DNA of 64,000 nucleotides from Aliidiomarina sp047920995 (GCF_047920995.1 NZ_JBLRWZ010000011.1:4167-68166); one strand, 5' to 3'. Numbered from the stretch's first letter, positions 18,948 through 28,980 are shown. Translations and numbers: made by a program. Notes: a model not told the origin generated them from the letters alone.

Positions 18948-19571
18948 TTGTCTGAATTTACCCAGCAGGACGTGGAAATTATTAATACGGACGAGGTTTA
19001 TCGAGGTTTTTTTCGAGTGCAAGTAGCCACGCTGCGGCATAAATTATTCGCCGGTGGCTGGAGCGAAGTAATGCGCAGAGAAATTATGGACCGCGGTAAT
19101 GCGGTAGTGGTAATTCCATATGATCCTGTGCGCGATGAAGTAGTGTTGCTCGAGCAATTTCGAGTAGGCGCTATCGCTAGCAGCGCCACACCATGGCTAC
19201 GAGAATTAGTGGCGGGAATGGTTGAGCCGGGCGAAGAACAGATTGATGTTGCGGCCCGTGAGTTGCAGGAGGAGGCTGGCTTAACCGCCAAATCGTTGCA
19301 CTATGCGTTAAGCTATTTATCCAGCCCTGGCGGCATGACAGAGCGGATTTTTATTTATTTGGCGCAGGTAGATGGTAGTGAAGCGAATCACTATGGTGGC
19401 CTTGCCAGTGAACATGAAGATATAAAAGTAGAACGATTACCGCGCACCGAAGTGATGCAGATGCTCGAAGATGGCACTATTGATAACGCTGCTTCTGTTA
19501 TTGGTATGCAGTGGCTTGGTTTGCATTTAAATCGATTCCGCCGCGAGTGGGGCTATGAGGAGATTTCGTGA
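18948..19571 (+). CDS. nudF: ADP-ribose pyrophosphatase NudF
   Basis: Nudix hydrolase cleaving ADP-ribose to AMP and ribose 5-phosphate. The Nudix box is complete: GMVEPGEEQIDVAARELQEEAGL (G, E, REXXEE and G in place). The 207 residues match E. coli NudF (209), including the EVYRGFFRV N-terminus. The start is a TTG at 18948 with AAGGAG ending six bases upstream; no ATG lies at a sensible place. The stop overlaps the GTG start of the next gene. Confidence 0.93.
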   Translation: MSEFTQQDVEIINTDEVYRGFFRVQVATLRHKLFAGGWSEVMRREIMDRGNAVVVIPYDPVRDEVVLLEQFRVGAIASSATPWLRELVAGMVEPGEEQIDVAARELQEEAGLTAKSLHYALSYLSSPGGMTERIFIYLAQVDGSEANHYGGLASEHEDIKVERLPRTEVMQMLEDGTIDNAASVIGMQWLGLHLNRFRREWGYEEIS

Positions 19572-20020
19572 ATAAACGTTATGTTCCGAACTTACAAGAG
19601 CTACATAGTTTGGCGGAACGGAATTATTCCGCGCTGGCGAAACTATTTGGTGTGGCACAAGTAACAGAGAGTTCGGCAGCAAAGTGTATTGAAGTGGGCG
19701 AGCAAATGGCGTTTACCTTACAGCCAACAGCCCAAGCTCGCTACACTACGGATTTGCTGGTTACCCAAGTGGCACCAAATGTAGCAGAATACCTACAAGC
19801 GCGCTTTTTGGTGCGTTTGTATCACGATGCGCGTATGGCAGAGATTGTTGATTGCCAGGGGCAAGAACGCTTAACCGCGTTGCAGCCAGCAAACTTGCGA
19901 GATATACGCCATCGTAAAGATGAAAAACTGCAACTTAACCAACATCTCGCTGCGTGGTTGCGGCTATGCTTTGCACGTGGCAGATCGCCTTTGGCATTAA
20001 ATTGTTTGCTAAATCGATAA
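19568..20020 (+). CDS. yqiB: DUF1249 family protein (YqiB)
   Basis: The 150-residue protein matches YqiB/DUF1249 in its start (YVPNLQELHSLAERNYSALAKLF), its central VTQVAPNVAEYL..LVRLYHDARMAEIVDCQ and its helical end. No enzyme motif is evident and the function is unknown. It begins with GTG overlapping the nudF TGA, with GAGGAG upstream, so the two genes are coupled. In E. coli yqiB also follows nudF, but cpdA and yqiA then separate it from parE; both are absent here. Confidence 0.9.
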   Translation: MNKRYVPNLQELHSLAERNYSALAKLFGVAQVTESSAAKCIEVGEQMAFTLQPTAQARYTTDLLVTQVAPNVAEYLQARFLVRLYHDARMAEIVDCQGQERLTALQPANLRDIRHRKDEKLQLNQHLAAWLRLCFARGRSPLALNCLLNR

Positions 20021-20100
20021 TATCGAACAATCAAGCTTGCCTTTTGCTAGCGAACATTTCAGGATAGCCGAAAGAACAAGAATATTAGGTAACGCTCACT

Positions 20101-21987
20101 ATGACAGATTACAAAGCTGATTCCATTGAGGTACTCAACGGCCTCGAACCGGTGAAACGGCGCCCCGGCATGTATACCGATACCACTCGGCCCAATCATT
20201 TGGGGCAAGAGGTAATTGATAATAGCGTAGATGAGGCTTTGGCCGGCCATGCGCGAACCATTGAAGTAATACTGCATGCCGATCAATCTTTAGAAGTAAT
20301 TGATGATGGCCGTGGCATGCCTGTTGATATTCATGCCGACGAGGGAATGCCTGGCGTAGAGCTGATTATGACGAAGCTGCACGCTGGTGGTAAGTTCTCG
20401 AACAAAAACTATCAGTTCTCCGGTGGCTTGCATGGTGTAGGTATCAGTGTGGTGAACGCATTATCTACCCGGGTTGATGTTACCGTGCGCCGGGATGGGC
20501 AAGTGCATGAAATGGCGTTCGAAAATGGTGACAAGGTAACCGATTTAGAAGTTACCGGTACCTGCGGTAAACGCAATACCGGTACTCGCTTGCGCTTCTG
20601 GCCCGATCCTAAATATTTTGATTCTCCGAAATTCTCGATAACCAGGCTACGTTATCAGTTACGTGCAAAAGCAGTGCTTTGCCCTGGGCTTACCATTACC
20701 TTCAAAGACCACATTAATAGTGAAAGCATTACCTGGTTGTATGAGGGTGGCTTGCGTGATTATTTAGTAGAAGCCTTGCATGATTTACCACGTTTACCAG
20801 AAGAGCCATTTATCGGTGAGTTCAGTGCTACTGAAGAAGCGGCGCAATGGGCGGTAACTTGGTTGCCGGAAGGTGGTGAAGGGCTTGCGGAAAGCTATGT
20901 GAATTTAATTCCAACCGCCCAAGGCGGTACCCATGTGAATGGTTTGCGCCAAGGGATGTTAGAGGCACTGCGTGAGTTTTGTGAATTTCGTAATCTACTG
21001 CCCCGCGGAGTGCGGTTAACGCCAGAAGATGTATGGGATCGTTGTAGTTATATTTTATCGGTAAAAATGGCAGACCCACAGTTTTCTGGGCAAACGAAAG
21101 AGCGTTTAAGTTCGCGGCAGATGTCGGCGTTTGTGTCTGGCGTAGTAAAAGATGCCTTTAGCCTGTGGCTTAACGAGCATACGGATTTAGCAGAGCAAAT
21201 CGCTGATCTCTGTATCTCTAGCGCTCAACGCCGTATGAAAGCCGCAAAGAAAGTAATTCGTAAACGGGTTACCCAAGGCCCAGCTTTGCCGGGTAAGTTA
21301 GCGGATTGCGCCAGCCAAGATCCAGACCGTAGTGAGCTCTTTTTGGTTGAGGGTGATTCTGCTGGTGGCTCAGCGAAGCAAGCACGAGATCGGCAGTTTC
21401 AGGCGGTTATGCCTTTACGCGGTAAGATTTTGAATACTTGGGAAGTAGACCCAGATCAGATTTTAGGCTCGCAAGAGATTCACGATATATCGGTAGCCTT
21501 AGGCGTTGATCCCGGCGCCATCGATTTATCGCAACTTCGTTACGGCAAGCTTTGTATCTTAGCGGATGCTGATTCGGATGGTTTACACATCGCCACTCTA
21601 TTGTGCGCTTTATTTGTAAAACATTTCCGGCCTTTAGTTGAGGCCGGGCATATCTATGTAGCAATGCCACCGTTGTACCGTATTGATGTGGGTAAAGAGG
21701 TGTTTTACGCGCTTGATGAAAGCGAAAAACAGGGTGTTTTGGATCGTATCGAAGCAGAAAAACGCAAAGGTAAAGTGAATGTGCAGCGCTTCAAGGGCTT
21801 GGGTGAAATGAACCCTTTGCAGTTACGGGAAACTACCATGGACCCAAATACTCGGCGTTTAGTGCAGTTAACCGTTGATGATACCCAAGATACCGAAACA
21901 TTAATGGATATGTTGTTGGCGAAAAAACGTTCCCCGGATCGCCGTGAATGGTTAGAAAGCAAAGGTAATTTAGTAGAGTTACTATAA
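20101..21987 (+). CDS. parE: DNA topoisomerase IV subunit B
   Basis: ATPase subunit of topoisomerase IV, which unlinks daughter chromosomes. The GHKL ATPase site is clear (EVIDNSVDEALAG, DDGRGMPVDIH, GGLHGVGISVVNAL). The TOPRIM domain has LVEGDSAGGSAKQARDR and DADSDGLHI. The 628 residues match E. coli ParE (630); it lacks the long insert typical of gammaproteobacterial GyrB, which together with the neighbouring parC separates it from GyrB. parC follows 47 bases downstream. Confidence 0.97.
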   Translation: MTDYKADSIEVLNGLEPVKRRPGMYTDTTRPNHLGQEVIDNSVDEALAGHARTIEVILHADQSLEVIDDGRGMPVDIHADEGMPGVELIMTKLHAGGKFSNKNYQFSGGLHGVGISVVNALSTRVDVTVRRDGQVHEMAFENGDKVTDLEVTGTCGKRNTGTRLRFWPDPKYFDSPKFSITRLRYQLRAKAVLCPGLTITFKDHINSESITWLYEGGLRDYLVEALHDLPRLPEEPFIGEFSATEEAAQWAVTWLPEGGEGLAESYVNLIPTAQGGTHVNGLRQGMLEALREFCEFRNLLPRGVRLTPEDVWDRCSYILSVKMADPQFSGQTKERLSSRQMSAFVSGVVKDAFSLWLNEHTDLAEQIADLCISSAQRRMKAAKKVIRKRVTQGPALPGKLADCASQDPDRSELFLVEGDSAGGSAKQARDRQFQAVMPLRGKILNTWEVDPDQILGSQEIHDISVALGVDPGAIDLSQLRYGKLCILADADSDGLHIATLLCALFVKHFRPLVEAGHIYVAMPPLYRIDVGKEVFYALDESEKQGVLDRIEAEKRKGKVNVQRFKGLGEMNPLQLRETTMDPNTRRLVQLTVDDTQDTETLMDMLLAKKRSPDRREWLESKGNLVELL

Positions 21988-22034
21988 CCGCCAACAACGC
22001 AGATAAATTTTAATAAGAATAAACAGGATAGTAG

Positions 22035-24314
22035 ATGAGCGTACCAATCGAGAATATCGAACAGCTCCCACTGCATAAGTTTACCGAAGATGCGTACCTG
22101 AATTATTCGATGTACGTAATTATGGATCGGGCATTACCACACATTGGTGATGGCTTAAAACCGGTGCAACGGCGAATTATTTACGCAATGTCGGAGCTAG
22201 GCCTTTCGGCATTAGCAAAATACAAAAAATCCGCCCGTACGGTGGGTGATGTATTAGGTAAGTTTCATCCGCACGGTGATTCCGCATGTTATGAAGCCAT
22301 GGTGTTAATGGCGCAGCCATTCTCCTATCGTTATCCATTGGTAGACGGGCAAGGAAACTGGGGTTCTGCAGATGACCCGAAATCGTTTGCAGCCATGCGT
22401 TACACGGAAGCGCGTTTGTCACGTTTCAGTGAAGTTCTGCTTAGTGAACTTGGCCAAGGCACATCAGATTGGGTGCCTAATTTTGATGGCACCATGCAAG
22501 AGCCGAAAATATTACCGGCGCGTTTACCACATATCTTATTGAATGGTATTACCGGTATTGCAGTGGGTATGGCTACTGATATACCGCCACATAACGTGCG
22601 GGAAATTACCAACGCCTGTGCGATGTTGTTAGAAAGCCCGAAAGCAACTCTTGAAGATGTTCTTGAGTATGTAAAAGGGCCTGATTACCCAACGGATGCC
22701 GAAGTAATTACACCTGCTGAAGATATTCGTAAAATCTACGAAACCGGGCGCGGCAGTATTAAAATGCGCGCGCGCTACTTTGTTGAAGATGGTGAAGTGA
22801 TTATTGATGCATTGCCACATCAGGCTTCAGGTAATCGCGTTTTAGAACAAATTGCCGCGCAGATGCAAGCGAAAAAGCTGCCGATGGTATCTGATTTGCG
22901 CGATGAATCAGATCATGAGAACCCCACACGTTTAGTAGTAGTTCCACGCTCAAATCGGATTGATGTTGAGCAACTTATGGCGCACTTATTTGCTACCACA
23001 GATCTTGAGAAAAGTTACCGAGTAAACTTGAATATGCTTGGCCTTGATGGCCGCCCACAAGTGAAACCTTTGCTGCGTATCTTAAACGAATGGTTACAGT
23101 ACCGAATACAAACGGTTACGCGCCGTTTGCAATACCGTTTGGATAAAGTAGAGCGGCGCTTGCATATTTTGGAAGGTTTGTTGGTTGCCTACCTTAACTT
23201 AGACGAAGTGATCGAAATTATTCGTCGGGAAGATCATCCAAAAACAGTATTAATGAGCCGCTTTGGGCTTTCCGATACGCAAGCAGAAGCTATTTTAGAG
23301 TTAAAACTACGTCATTTAGCGAAGCTTGAAGAAATGAAGCTGCGCGGTGAGCAAGAAGAATTAGCAAAAGAGCGTGATGCTTTAAACTTGCTGCTTAATT
23401 CTGAACGTCGTTTGAAAACATTGGTGAAGAAAGAACTACTGGCCGATGCTGAGAAATACGGTGATGATCGCCGTTCGCCATTGATTGAACGGAAAGAATC
23501 GCGGGCGTTATCAGAGCGCGAACTAACGCCTTCAGAGGCGGTAACGGTAGTACTTTCAGAAAAAGGTTGGGTGCGTTGTGCGAAAGGGCATGATGTAGAA
23601 GGTGAAAAGCTCGCCTACAAAGCGGGAGATGGTTATTTAGCTCAGGCTTCTGGGCGCAGTAATCAGCCGGTAGTATTTATTGATAGCAGTGGCCGAAGCT
23701 TTAGTTGCGAGGCACACACCTTACCTTCTGCAAGAACCCAAGGTGAACCACTTACGGGGCGCTTTAGCTTAGTAGCTGGTGAGAGCATTAGCCAAGTATT
23801 GATGAGTAAAGATGATCAGTTGTGGCTGTTGGCTTCTGATGCCGGTTACGGTTTCGTAGCTCCGTATAGTGATATGCAAAGCAGAGTGAAGAACGGTAAG
23901 GCGCTATTAAGCCTACCAAGTTCTGCGAAAGTTTTGCCGCCACAACCCATTCATAATCTCTCCGAAGATTTAGTAGTAGCGGTGTCTAATGAAGGGCGCT
24001 TGCTGGTGTTCCCAGTGAAAGATTTACCGCAATTAAGCAAAGGTAAAGGGAATAAGATTATCAGTATTCCTTCTAGCCGGGCGAAGTTGCGTGAGGAATA
24101 TCTGCAAGCTATTGCGGTAATGCCAGCGAATAGCGTGCTTACAGTAATTGCCGGTAAACGGAAATTACAGCTGAAACCAGCCGACATTGAGCACTATCGT
24201 GGTGATCGTGGCCGCCGTGGCAATAAACTACCGCGCGGCTTGCAGCGTGTAGACGCGTTGCTAGTAGAGGAAACAGTGGTTGCGCCGGAAGAAGGTACAG
24301 AGCCAGAATTGTAA
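22035..24314 (+). CDS. parC: DNA topoisomerase IV subunit A
   Basis: DNA-cleaving subunit of topoisomerase IV. The catalytic tyrosine is in AAMRYTEARLS. The quinolone-determining region reads KFHPHGDSACYEAM, with Ser and Glu at the positions of E. coli Ser80 and Glu84, which is the susceptible form. The breakage-reunion domain is followed by a shortened beta-pinwheel C-terminal domain (759 residues in all, against 752 in E. coli), without the GyrA-box repeats typical of gyrase. A terminator lies after the stop. Confidence 0.97.
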   Translation: MSVPIENIEQLPLHKFTEDAYLNYSMYVIMDRALPHIGDGLKPVQRRIIYAMSELGLSALAKYKKSARTVGDVLGKFHPHGDSACYEAMVLMAQPFSYRYPLVDGQGNWGSADDPKSFAAMRYTEARLSRFSEVLLSELGQGTSDWVPNFDGTMQEPKILPARLPHILLNGITGIAVGMATDIPPHNVREITNACAMLLESPKATLEDVLEYVKGPDYPTDAEVITPAEDIRKIYETGRGSIKMRARYFVEDGEVIIDALPHQASGNRVLEQIAAQMQAKKLPMVSDLRDESDHENPTRLVVVPRSNRIDVEQLMAHLFATTDLEKSYRVNLNMLGLDGRPQVKPLLRILNEWLQYRIQTVTRRLQYRLDKVERRLHILEGLLVAYLNLDEVIEIIRREDHPKTVLMSRFGLSDTQAEAILELKLRHLAKLEEMKLRGEQEELAKERDALNLLLNSERRLKTLVKKELLADAEKYGDDRRSPLIERKESRALSERELTPSEAVTVVLSEKGWVRCAKGHDVEGEKLAYKAGDGYLAQASGRSNQPVVFIDSSGRSFSCEAHTLPSARTQGEPLTGRFSLVAGESISQVLMSKDDQLWLLASDAGYGFVAPYSDMQSRVKNGKALLSLPSSAKVLPPQPIHNLSEDLVVAVSNEGRLLVFPVKDLPQLSKGKGNKIISIPSSRAKLREEYLQAIAVMPANSVLTVIAGKRKLQLKPADIEHYRGDRGRRGNKLPRGLQRVDALLVEETVVAPEEGTEPEL

Positions 24315-24340
24315 CCCTTACGATAAACATCTGTACGCTC

Positions 24341-24380
24341 AAAGGCTTCTCTAGTTTTACCAGAGAGGCCTTTATTTTTT
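24341..24380 (+). terminator. Terminator of parE-parC
   Basis: AAAGGC..CTCT (24341-24352) pairs with AGAG.GGCCTTT (24362-24373), followed by ATTTTTT. Confidence 0.88.
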
Positions 24381-24438
24381 GAGAAATTTCTTTTTTAGCA
24401 CGTTATACTGAGCGCTAAATTTTTAAGTGAGTGTACGC

Positions 24439-25170
24439 ATGTTAGCTGTAATTCGTATTTTGATTTTGGGTGTGTTTATTGTTTTGGTGGGCATTATTGG
24501 CTCGCTACTACTGCTGTTGCGTCCATTTCATCGGGATAATACCCATGTTGCCGCCCGTGTTTTTGGGAGTATGCACCAGCTCTTGGGTACTAAACTCGAA
24601 ATTCGCGTGCCGGCCAGCGTACAAGCGGGAGGGCCGTTTGTATATGTTGCGAATCACCAAAACAGCTGGGATATTTTTACCATGAGCCGTTCATTGCGCA
24701 AAGGCACAGTGAGCATTGGGAAAAAGAGCTTAAAATGGATTCCGTTCTTTGGCCAAATATACTGGCTTTCGGGCAATATTTTGATTGATCGCGCGAATAG
24801 TTCGCGTGCCCATGGCACCATTAATACAGCGGTAAAAGCGATTAATGAAAAACAGCTTTCTATCTGGATGTTCCCCGAAGGCACACGCAGCTATGGCCGC
24901 GGTTTATTGCCCTTCAAAACTGGAGCATTTCATACGGCAGTGCAAGCTGGCGTGCCCATTGTACCGGTGTGTATGAGCTCTACGCACAAAAAGATTAAAC
25001 TGAACCGTTGGAATAATGGTAAAATCATTATTGAGATGCTTCCGCCAATCGCTACCGATACGTATTCGCGAGAAAGCATTCGTTCGTTGATTGCCGAAAC
25101 CTATCAGCTAATGCATGATAAAATTGAAGCCTTAGACGAAGAACTCAACCGCGAAAAAGCTGCCGAGTAG
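24439..25170 (+). CDS. plsC: 1-acyl-sn-glycerol-3-phosphate acyltransferase PlsC
   Basis: Makes phosphatidic acid by acylating lysophosphatidic acid at the inner membrane. A hydrophobic N-terminal helix (ILILGVFIVLVGIIGSLLLLL) precedes the catalytic NHQNSWD (HX4D) and the phosphate-binding FPEGTRS; VPIVPV follows in the usual place. It has about 243 residues from the ATG at 24439; an in-frame GTG four codons upstream is less likely. plsC beside parC is a conserved enterobacterial arrangement. Confidence 0.94.
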   Translation: MLAVIRILILGVFIVLVGIIGSLLLLLRPFHRDNTHVAARVFGSMHQLLGTKLEIRVPASVQAGGPFVYVANHQNSWDIFTMSRSLRKGTVSIGKKSLKWIPFFGQIYWLSGNILIDRANSSRAHGTINTAVKAINEKQLSIWMFPEGTRSYGRGLLPFKTGAFHTAVQAGVPIVPVCMSSTHKKIKLNRWNNGKIIIEMLPPIATDTYSRESIRSLIAETYQLMHDKIEALDEELNREKAAE

Positions 25171-25190
25171 CAGCGAGGAGATTAAATCTC

Positions 25191-25586
25191 GTGAACGATT
25201 TAGAAGCCTTATTGGCGCAAAGCGATGCAACCATTGATGCAATTCTAGAAGCAGGGCTTACCATAGAAGATGAGCTCGAAATAGAGCATCACTTAGTGAG
25301 CAGTGATTTTAGCCGATTAGAAAAAGCAGCGGTAGAGATTGTTAAGTTGGGCTATCACGTAGATGAAGCTGAAGAGTTTGAACTAGATGATGGCAAACCA
25401 TGTTTCTACTTTGCTGCGGTTACTGAAACAGCGTTAGATAAAAGTGTTTTGGCAACGCAAACCCGAGAAATTACCCAAGTAGCAGATGCCTGCGGCGTTG
25501 AATATGATGGCTGGGGAACGTTCTTAGGCGATGATGACGAAGGTGAAGTAGACTGGGAAGAGTACGACGATTCCGAGTTAGAATGA
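25191..25586 (+). CDS. rraB: Regulator of RNase E activity B
   Basis: Small acidic protein that binds RNase E and changes which RNAs it degrades. It matches RraB along its length: IEHHLVSSDFSRLEKAAVEIVKLGYHV, then the CGVEYDGWGTF motif, and an Asp/Glu-rich C-terminal tail. It has 131 residues with a GTG start; GAGGAG lies ten bases upstream. It sits 20 bases after plsC, so the two are probably co-transcribed up to the strong terminator. Confidence 0.93.
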   Translation: MNDLEALLAQSDATIDAILEAGLTIEDELEIEHHLVSSDFSRLEKAAVEIVKLGYHVDEAEEFELDDGKPCFYFAAVTETALDKSVLATQTREITQVADACGVEYDGWGTFLGDDDEGEVDWEEYDDSELE

Positions 25587-25633
25587 AAGCCTCTACTGCA
25601 TTAGCTTAATGTAGTACGCGCAAGCGAAGCATT

Positions 25634-25668
25634 AAAAAACCCCCGATAAGAAATTACCGGGGGTTTTT
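25634..25668. terminator. Bidirectional terminator between rraB and valS
   Basis: AAAAAACCCCCG (25634-25645) and CCGGGGGTTTTT (25657-25668) form a long stem with an 11-base loop. It has A-runs and T-runs on both sides and serves the two convergent genes. Confidence 0.93.
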
Positions 25669-25685
25669 GTTATTCAGCACTGGAG

Positions 25686-28526
25686 CTAGATAGCAGCAAT
25701 TCGCTGGCGCTGTTGCTGTAACTGATCAACAAGCTCTTGCGCTTCTGCCTGTTTAGCACGTTCTTTGCTAATAACATCAGCTGGCGCTTTGCTAACGAAG
25801 TTTTCATTCGATAGTTTCCCGCTAACCCGTTGCAGTTCTTTTTGTGCTTTTTCAATTGCTTTATCAAGCCGCGCAAGTTCTGCCGCGGTATCAATTAAGC
25901 CAGCCATCGGAATATTGATTTCCATGCGGCCTACCAGCGCCGTAGCGCTTGCGGGGGCTTCTTCGCCAGCAGCTAGGAAGGTTACCGATTCTAGCTTTGC
26001 TAGCGCGCTTAGGAAGCTTTCATTTTCCTGTAAGCGGCGCATGGCTACTTCATCAGCATTCGCGATCAATACAGGGAGCGCTTTATTTGGCGATAAATCC
26101 ATTTCCCCGCGCACGTTACGAATGCCAACAATTACTTGCTTTAACCATTCCATGTCGTCTTGGGCAGCCGCATACTGCACAGGCCGAACTTGTGGGTATG
26201 GTTGCAGCATAATGGTGTCTGCTTGTTTGTTTGCCAGTGGTGCTACTCGCTGCCAGATCTCTTCGGTAATGTAAGGTAACAACGGGTGTAACATGCGCAA
26301 CAGCTGTTCCAGTACGTTTACCAAGGTATAGCGGGTAGCACGTTGCTGGGCGGCAGTACCATGTTGCAAACCTGGCTTAGTAAGTTCTAAGTACCAATCA
26401 CAGAATTGGTTCCAAGTGAATTCGTAAGCAATTGCTGCGGCTTGGTCAAAGCGATAGTTATCGAGCGCGCTTCTGAATTGCTGCACGGTGCCATTGAAAC
26501 GTTCAATAATCCATTGATCAGCCAATGAAAGCTGCATTTCGCCGCCGTTGGCACCACAATCTTGATCTTCCGTATTCATTAATACATAACGGCTAGCGTT
26601 CCAAAGCTTGTTACAGAAGTTACGATAGCCTTCTAGGCGTTTCATATCCCAGTTAATATCACGCCCAGTAGAGGCGAGCGCCGCTAGCGTGAAACGTAAT
26701 GCATCGGTGCCGTGCGCAGAAATACCTTCTGGAAACTCCTTCTGGGTACGCTTAGCAATTTGCTCGGCAAGCTTCTCTTGCATCAAATTACTGGTACGTT
26801 TCTCAAGTAGGGTAGGCAGCTCGATACCGTCGATCATATCCAGCGGGTCAATTACATTGCCTTTGGATTTCGACATCTTATTGCCTTGCTCATCACGAAT
26901 TAAGCCGGTTACGTACACGGTTTTAAACGGTACCTGTGGCTTGCCATCCTCATCTTTTAGGAAGTGCATGGTCATCATAATCATGCGAGCTACCCAGAAG
27001 AAAATAATATCGAAGCCCGTAACCAATACATCGGTAGGATGGAAGGTTTTCAGTGCTTCCGTATCTTCCGGCCAGCCTAAGGTTGAGAAGGTCCACAGTG
27101 CAGATGAGAACCAGGTATCCAGTACATCGTTATCTTGCTGTAGCTCACGATCACCAAGGTTATGTTTAGCTCGCACTTCTGCTTCATCGCGGCCTACAAA
27201 TATGTTGCCTTCTGCATCGTACCAAGCGGGGATACGGTGCCCCCACCACAATTGCCGCGAGATGCACCAATCTTGAATATCCCGCATCCAACTGAAGTAC
27301 ATATTTTCGTATTGCTTTGGTACGAATTGAATATCACCATTTTCAACAGCTTTAGTGGCAGTTTCTGCAAGTGGCGCAACACGCACATACCATTGGTCGG
27401 TAAGGTAGGGTTCAATTACTACACCTGAGCGATCGCCATAGGGGATTTTGTTATCATGCTCGGCTACTTTTTCTAACAAGCCCAGTTCATCTAAAGCGGC
27501 AACAATTGCCTTACGCGCAGCAAAGCGTTCTAAGCCGGCAAATTCGCCCGGCAAGCTGGTATCAACATCAGTGCGCGGCAAGCCTTGCACATTAAATACT
27601 TCTGCCGCACCTAAAATATACGCATCATCGCTAAGAATATTGATCAGTGGAAGATCGTGGCGTTTGCCAATTTCATAATCATTGAAATCATGTGCCGGCG
27701 TGATTTTTACGCAGCCAGAGCCAAACTCTTGGTCTACATAATCATCGGCAATGATGGGAATACGCCGGCCAGTGAGCGGTAATTCAATGAACTTACCATG
27801 CAGATCTGCGTAACGCTCATCTTTCGGATGCACCGCAACACAAGCATCGCCCAACATGGTTTCTGGGCGAGTGGTGGCAACTGTTACATAATTTTTGCCA
27901 GTGGCAGTAGTTGCGCCATCTGCAAGTGGGTACCGCAGATGCCAAATGCTGCCTTTGCTCTCTTTATTCTCTACTTCGAGATCGGAAATCGCTGTTTTTA
28001 GCTTGGGATCCCAATTTACCAAACGTTTGCCACGGTAAATGAGCTTGTCTTCATACAGGCGCACAAACACTTCTTGTACGGCAGTAGATAAGCCTTCGTC
28101 CATGGTGAAGCGCTCACGATCCCAATCTACCGAATCTCCCAAACGCCGCATTTGTTGCGTAATAGTACCGCCTGATTCAGCCTTCCAATCCCAAATTTTA
28201 TCAATGAAACTTTCTCGGCCAAGTGTATGCCGATCCAAGCCTTGAGTAGCAAGTTTCCGTTCCACAACCATTTGTGTTGCGATACCGGCATGATCGGTAC
28301 CCACTTGCCATAGGGTATTAAAACCATCCATTCGCTTATAGCGCACCAAGGTATCCATCAGCGTATGTTGAAACGCATGGCCCATATGCAAGCTGCCAGT
28401 TACATTTGGCGGTGGAATCATAATGCAATAGGATTCGCCTTGGCCTGATGGACGAAAATATCCGGCCTGTTCCCAATGTTCGTACAAACGTTGTTCAATA
28501 TTTTGTGGGGAGTAGGTTTTATCCAT
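25686..28526 (-). CDS. valS: Valyl-tRNA synthetase
   Basis: Class I synthetase charging tRNA-Val. The HIGH motif appears as GSLHMGH and KMSKS is exact in GNKMSKSKGNV. An editing (CP1) domain lies between them, and an anticodon-binding domain and a C-terminal coiled coil (ELARLDKAIEKAQKELQRV) follow. Start at 28526: GAAGGA lies just upstream and MDKTYSPQNIEQRLYEHWE matches the family N-terminus; 946 residues against 951 in E. coli. The start lies inside the end of holC (8-base overlap), so the pair is coupled. Confidence 0.97.
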   Translation of the reverse strand: MDKTYSPQNIEQRLYEHWEQAGYFRPSGQGESYCIMIPPPNVTGSLHMGHAFQHTLMDTLVRYKRMDGFNTLWQVGTDHAGIATQMVVERKLATQGLDRHTLGRESFIDKIWDWKAESGGTITQQMRRLGDSVDWDRERFTMDEGLSTAVQEVFVRLYEDKLIYRGKRLVNWDPKLKTAISDLEVENKESKGSIWHLRYPLADGATTATGKNYVTVATTRPETMLGDACVAVHPKDERYADLHGKFIELPLTGRRIPIIADDYVDQEFGSGCVKITPAHDFNDYEIGKRHDLPLINILSDDAYILGAAEVFNVQGLPRTDVDTSLPGEFAGLERFAARKAIVAALDELGLLEKVAEHDNKIPYGDRSGVVIEPYLTDQWYVRVAPLAETATKAVENGDIQFVPKQYENMYFSWMRDIQDWCISRQLWWGHRIPAWYDAEGNIFVGRDEAEVRAKHNLGDRELQQDNDVLDTWFSSALWTFSTLGWPEDTEALKTFHPTDVLVTGFDIIFFWVARMIMMTMHFLKDEDGKPQVPFKTVYVTGLIRDEQGNKMSKSKGNVIDPLDMIDGIELPTLLEKRTSNLMQEKLAEQIAKRTQKEFPEGISAHGTDALRFTLAALASTGRDINWDMKRLEGYRNFCNKLWNASRYVLMNTEDQDCGANGGEMQLSLADQWIIERFNGTVQQFRSALDNYRFDQAAAIAYEFTWNQFCDWYLELTKPGLQHGTAAQQRATRYTLVNVLEQLLRMLHPLLPYITEEIWQRVAPLANKQADTIMLQPYPQVRPVQYAAAQDDMEWLKQVIVGIRNVRGEMDLSPNKALPVLIANADEVAMRRLQENESFLSALAKLESVTFLAAGEEAPASATALVGRMEINIPMAGLIDTAAELARLDKAIEKAQKELQRVSGKLSNENFVSKAPADVISKERAKQAEAQELVDQLQQQRQRIAAI

Positions 28527-28980
28527 GGTGTCCTTCGTTTTCTTCGGGAGCGGGTTGGGTATCAAGCTGCATGCCAAGGCTGCGATAGTGCCGATACCGT
28601 TCACGCGCTTGTTCTTTACCCGCATCATCGGCGGGAACAAAATCTATAATTACTTGAATTTGGCGAGTAAGCTCGGGTACTACGGGCTGCAGATTCAAAA
28701 CAACGTTACGTTGCTTGCAAAGTTCAGCAGCACTTTGCTCCCAGCCAATCAATACCGGTGTTCCAGCAATTGGCCCTTCGCCTACTAAATTGTGCGGAAT
28801 AAATTGCGCCGCAGGTATTTGCCAAAGGGCTTCATCAATTAATTCGGCTTGTGCTTGATTACTTGCAATCACCACTACACGGCGCCGCTGCTTGGCGAGC
28901 TGGCCAACAATGGTGGCCACCGCTTTCGCCAATGCAGCTTCCCCGGAGCTAGGGAGCACATAAAAAGTTACTTTAGCCAC
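28519..28980 (-). CDS. holC: DNA polymerase III subunit chi
   Basis: Clamp-loader accessory subunit that links the polymerase III holoenzyme to SSB. The 153 residues match the family: MAKVTFYVLPS at the N-terminus, RRVVVIASNQAQAELIDEALWQ, FIPHNLVGEGP and the aromatic-poor C-terminal tail. GTG start placed immediately after the pepA stop (TAAGTG), and overlap with valS, give a pepA-holC-valS operon as in many gammaproteobacteria. Confidence 0.94.
   Translation of the reverse strand: MAKVTFYVLPSSGEAALAKAVATIVGQLAKQRRRVVVIASNQAQAELIDEALWQIPAAQFIPHNLVGEGPIAGTPVLIGWEQSAAELCKQRNVVLNLQPVVPELTRQIQVIIDFVPADDAGKEQARERYRHYRSLGMQLDTQPAPEENEGHHG

Noticed and set aside
26689..27276. 195-codon plus-strand ORF rich in Ser
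   Set aside because: Antisense shadow of valS; composition follows the valS codon pattern and no family is recognised.
28527..28640. Extended N-terminus of ValS
   Set aside because: The additional 38 codons lie within holC and do not match synthetase N-termini; a ribosome binding site precedes the ATG at 28526.
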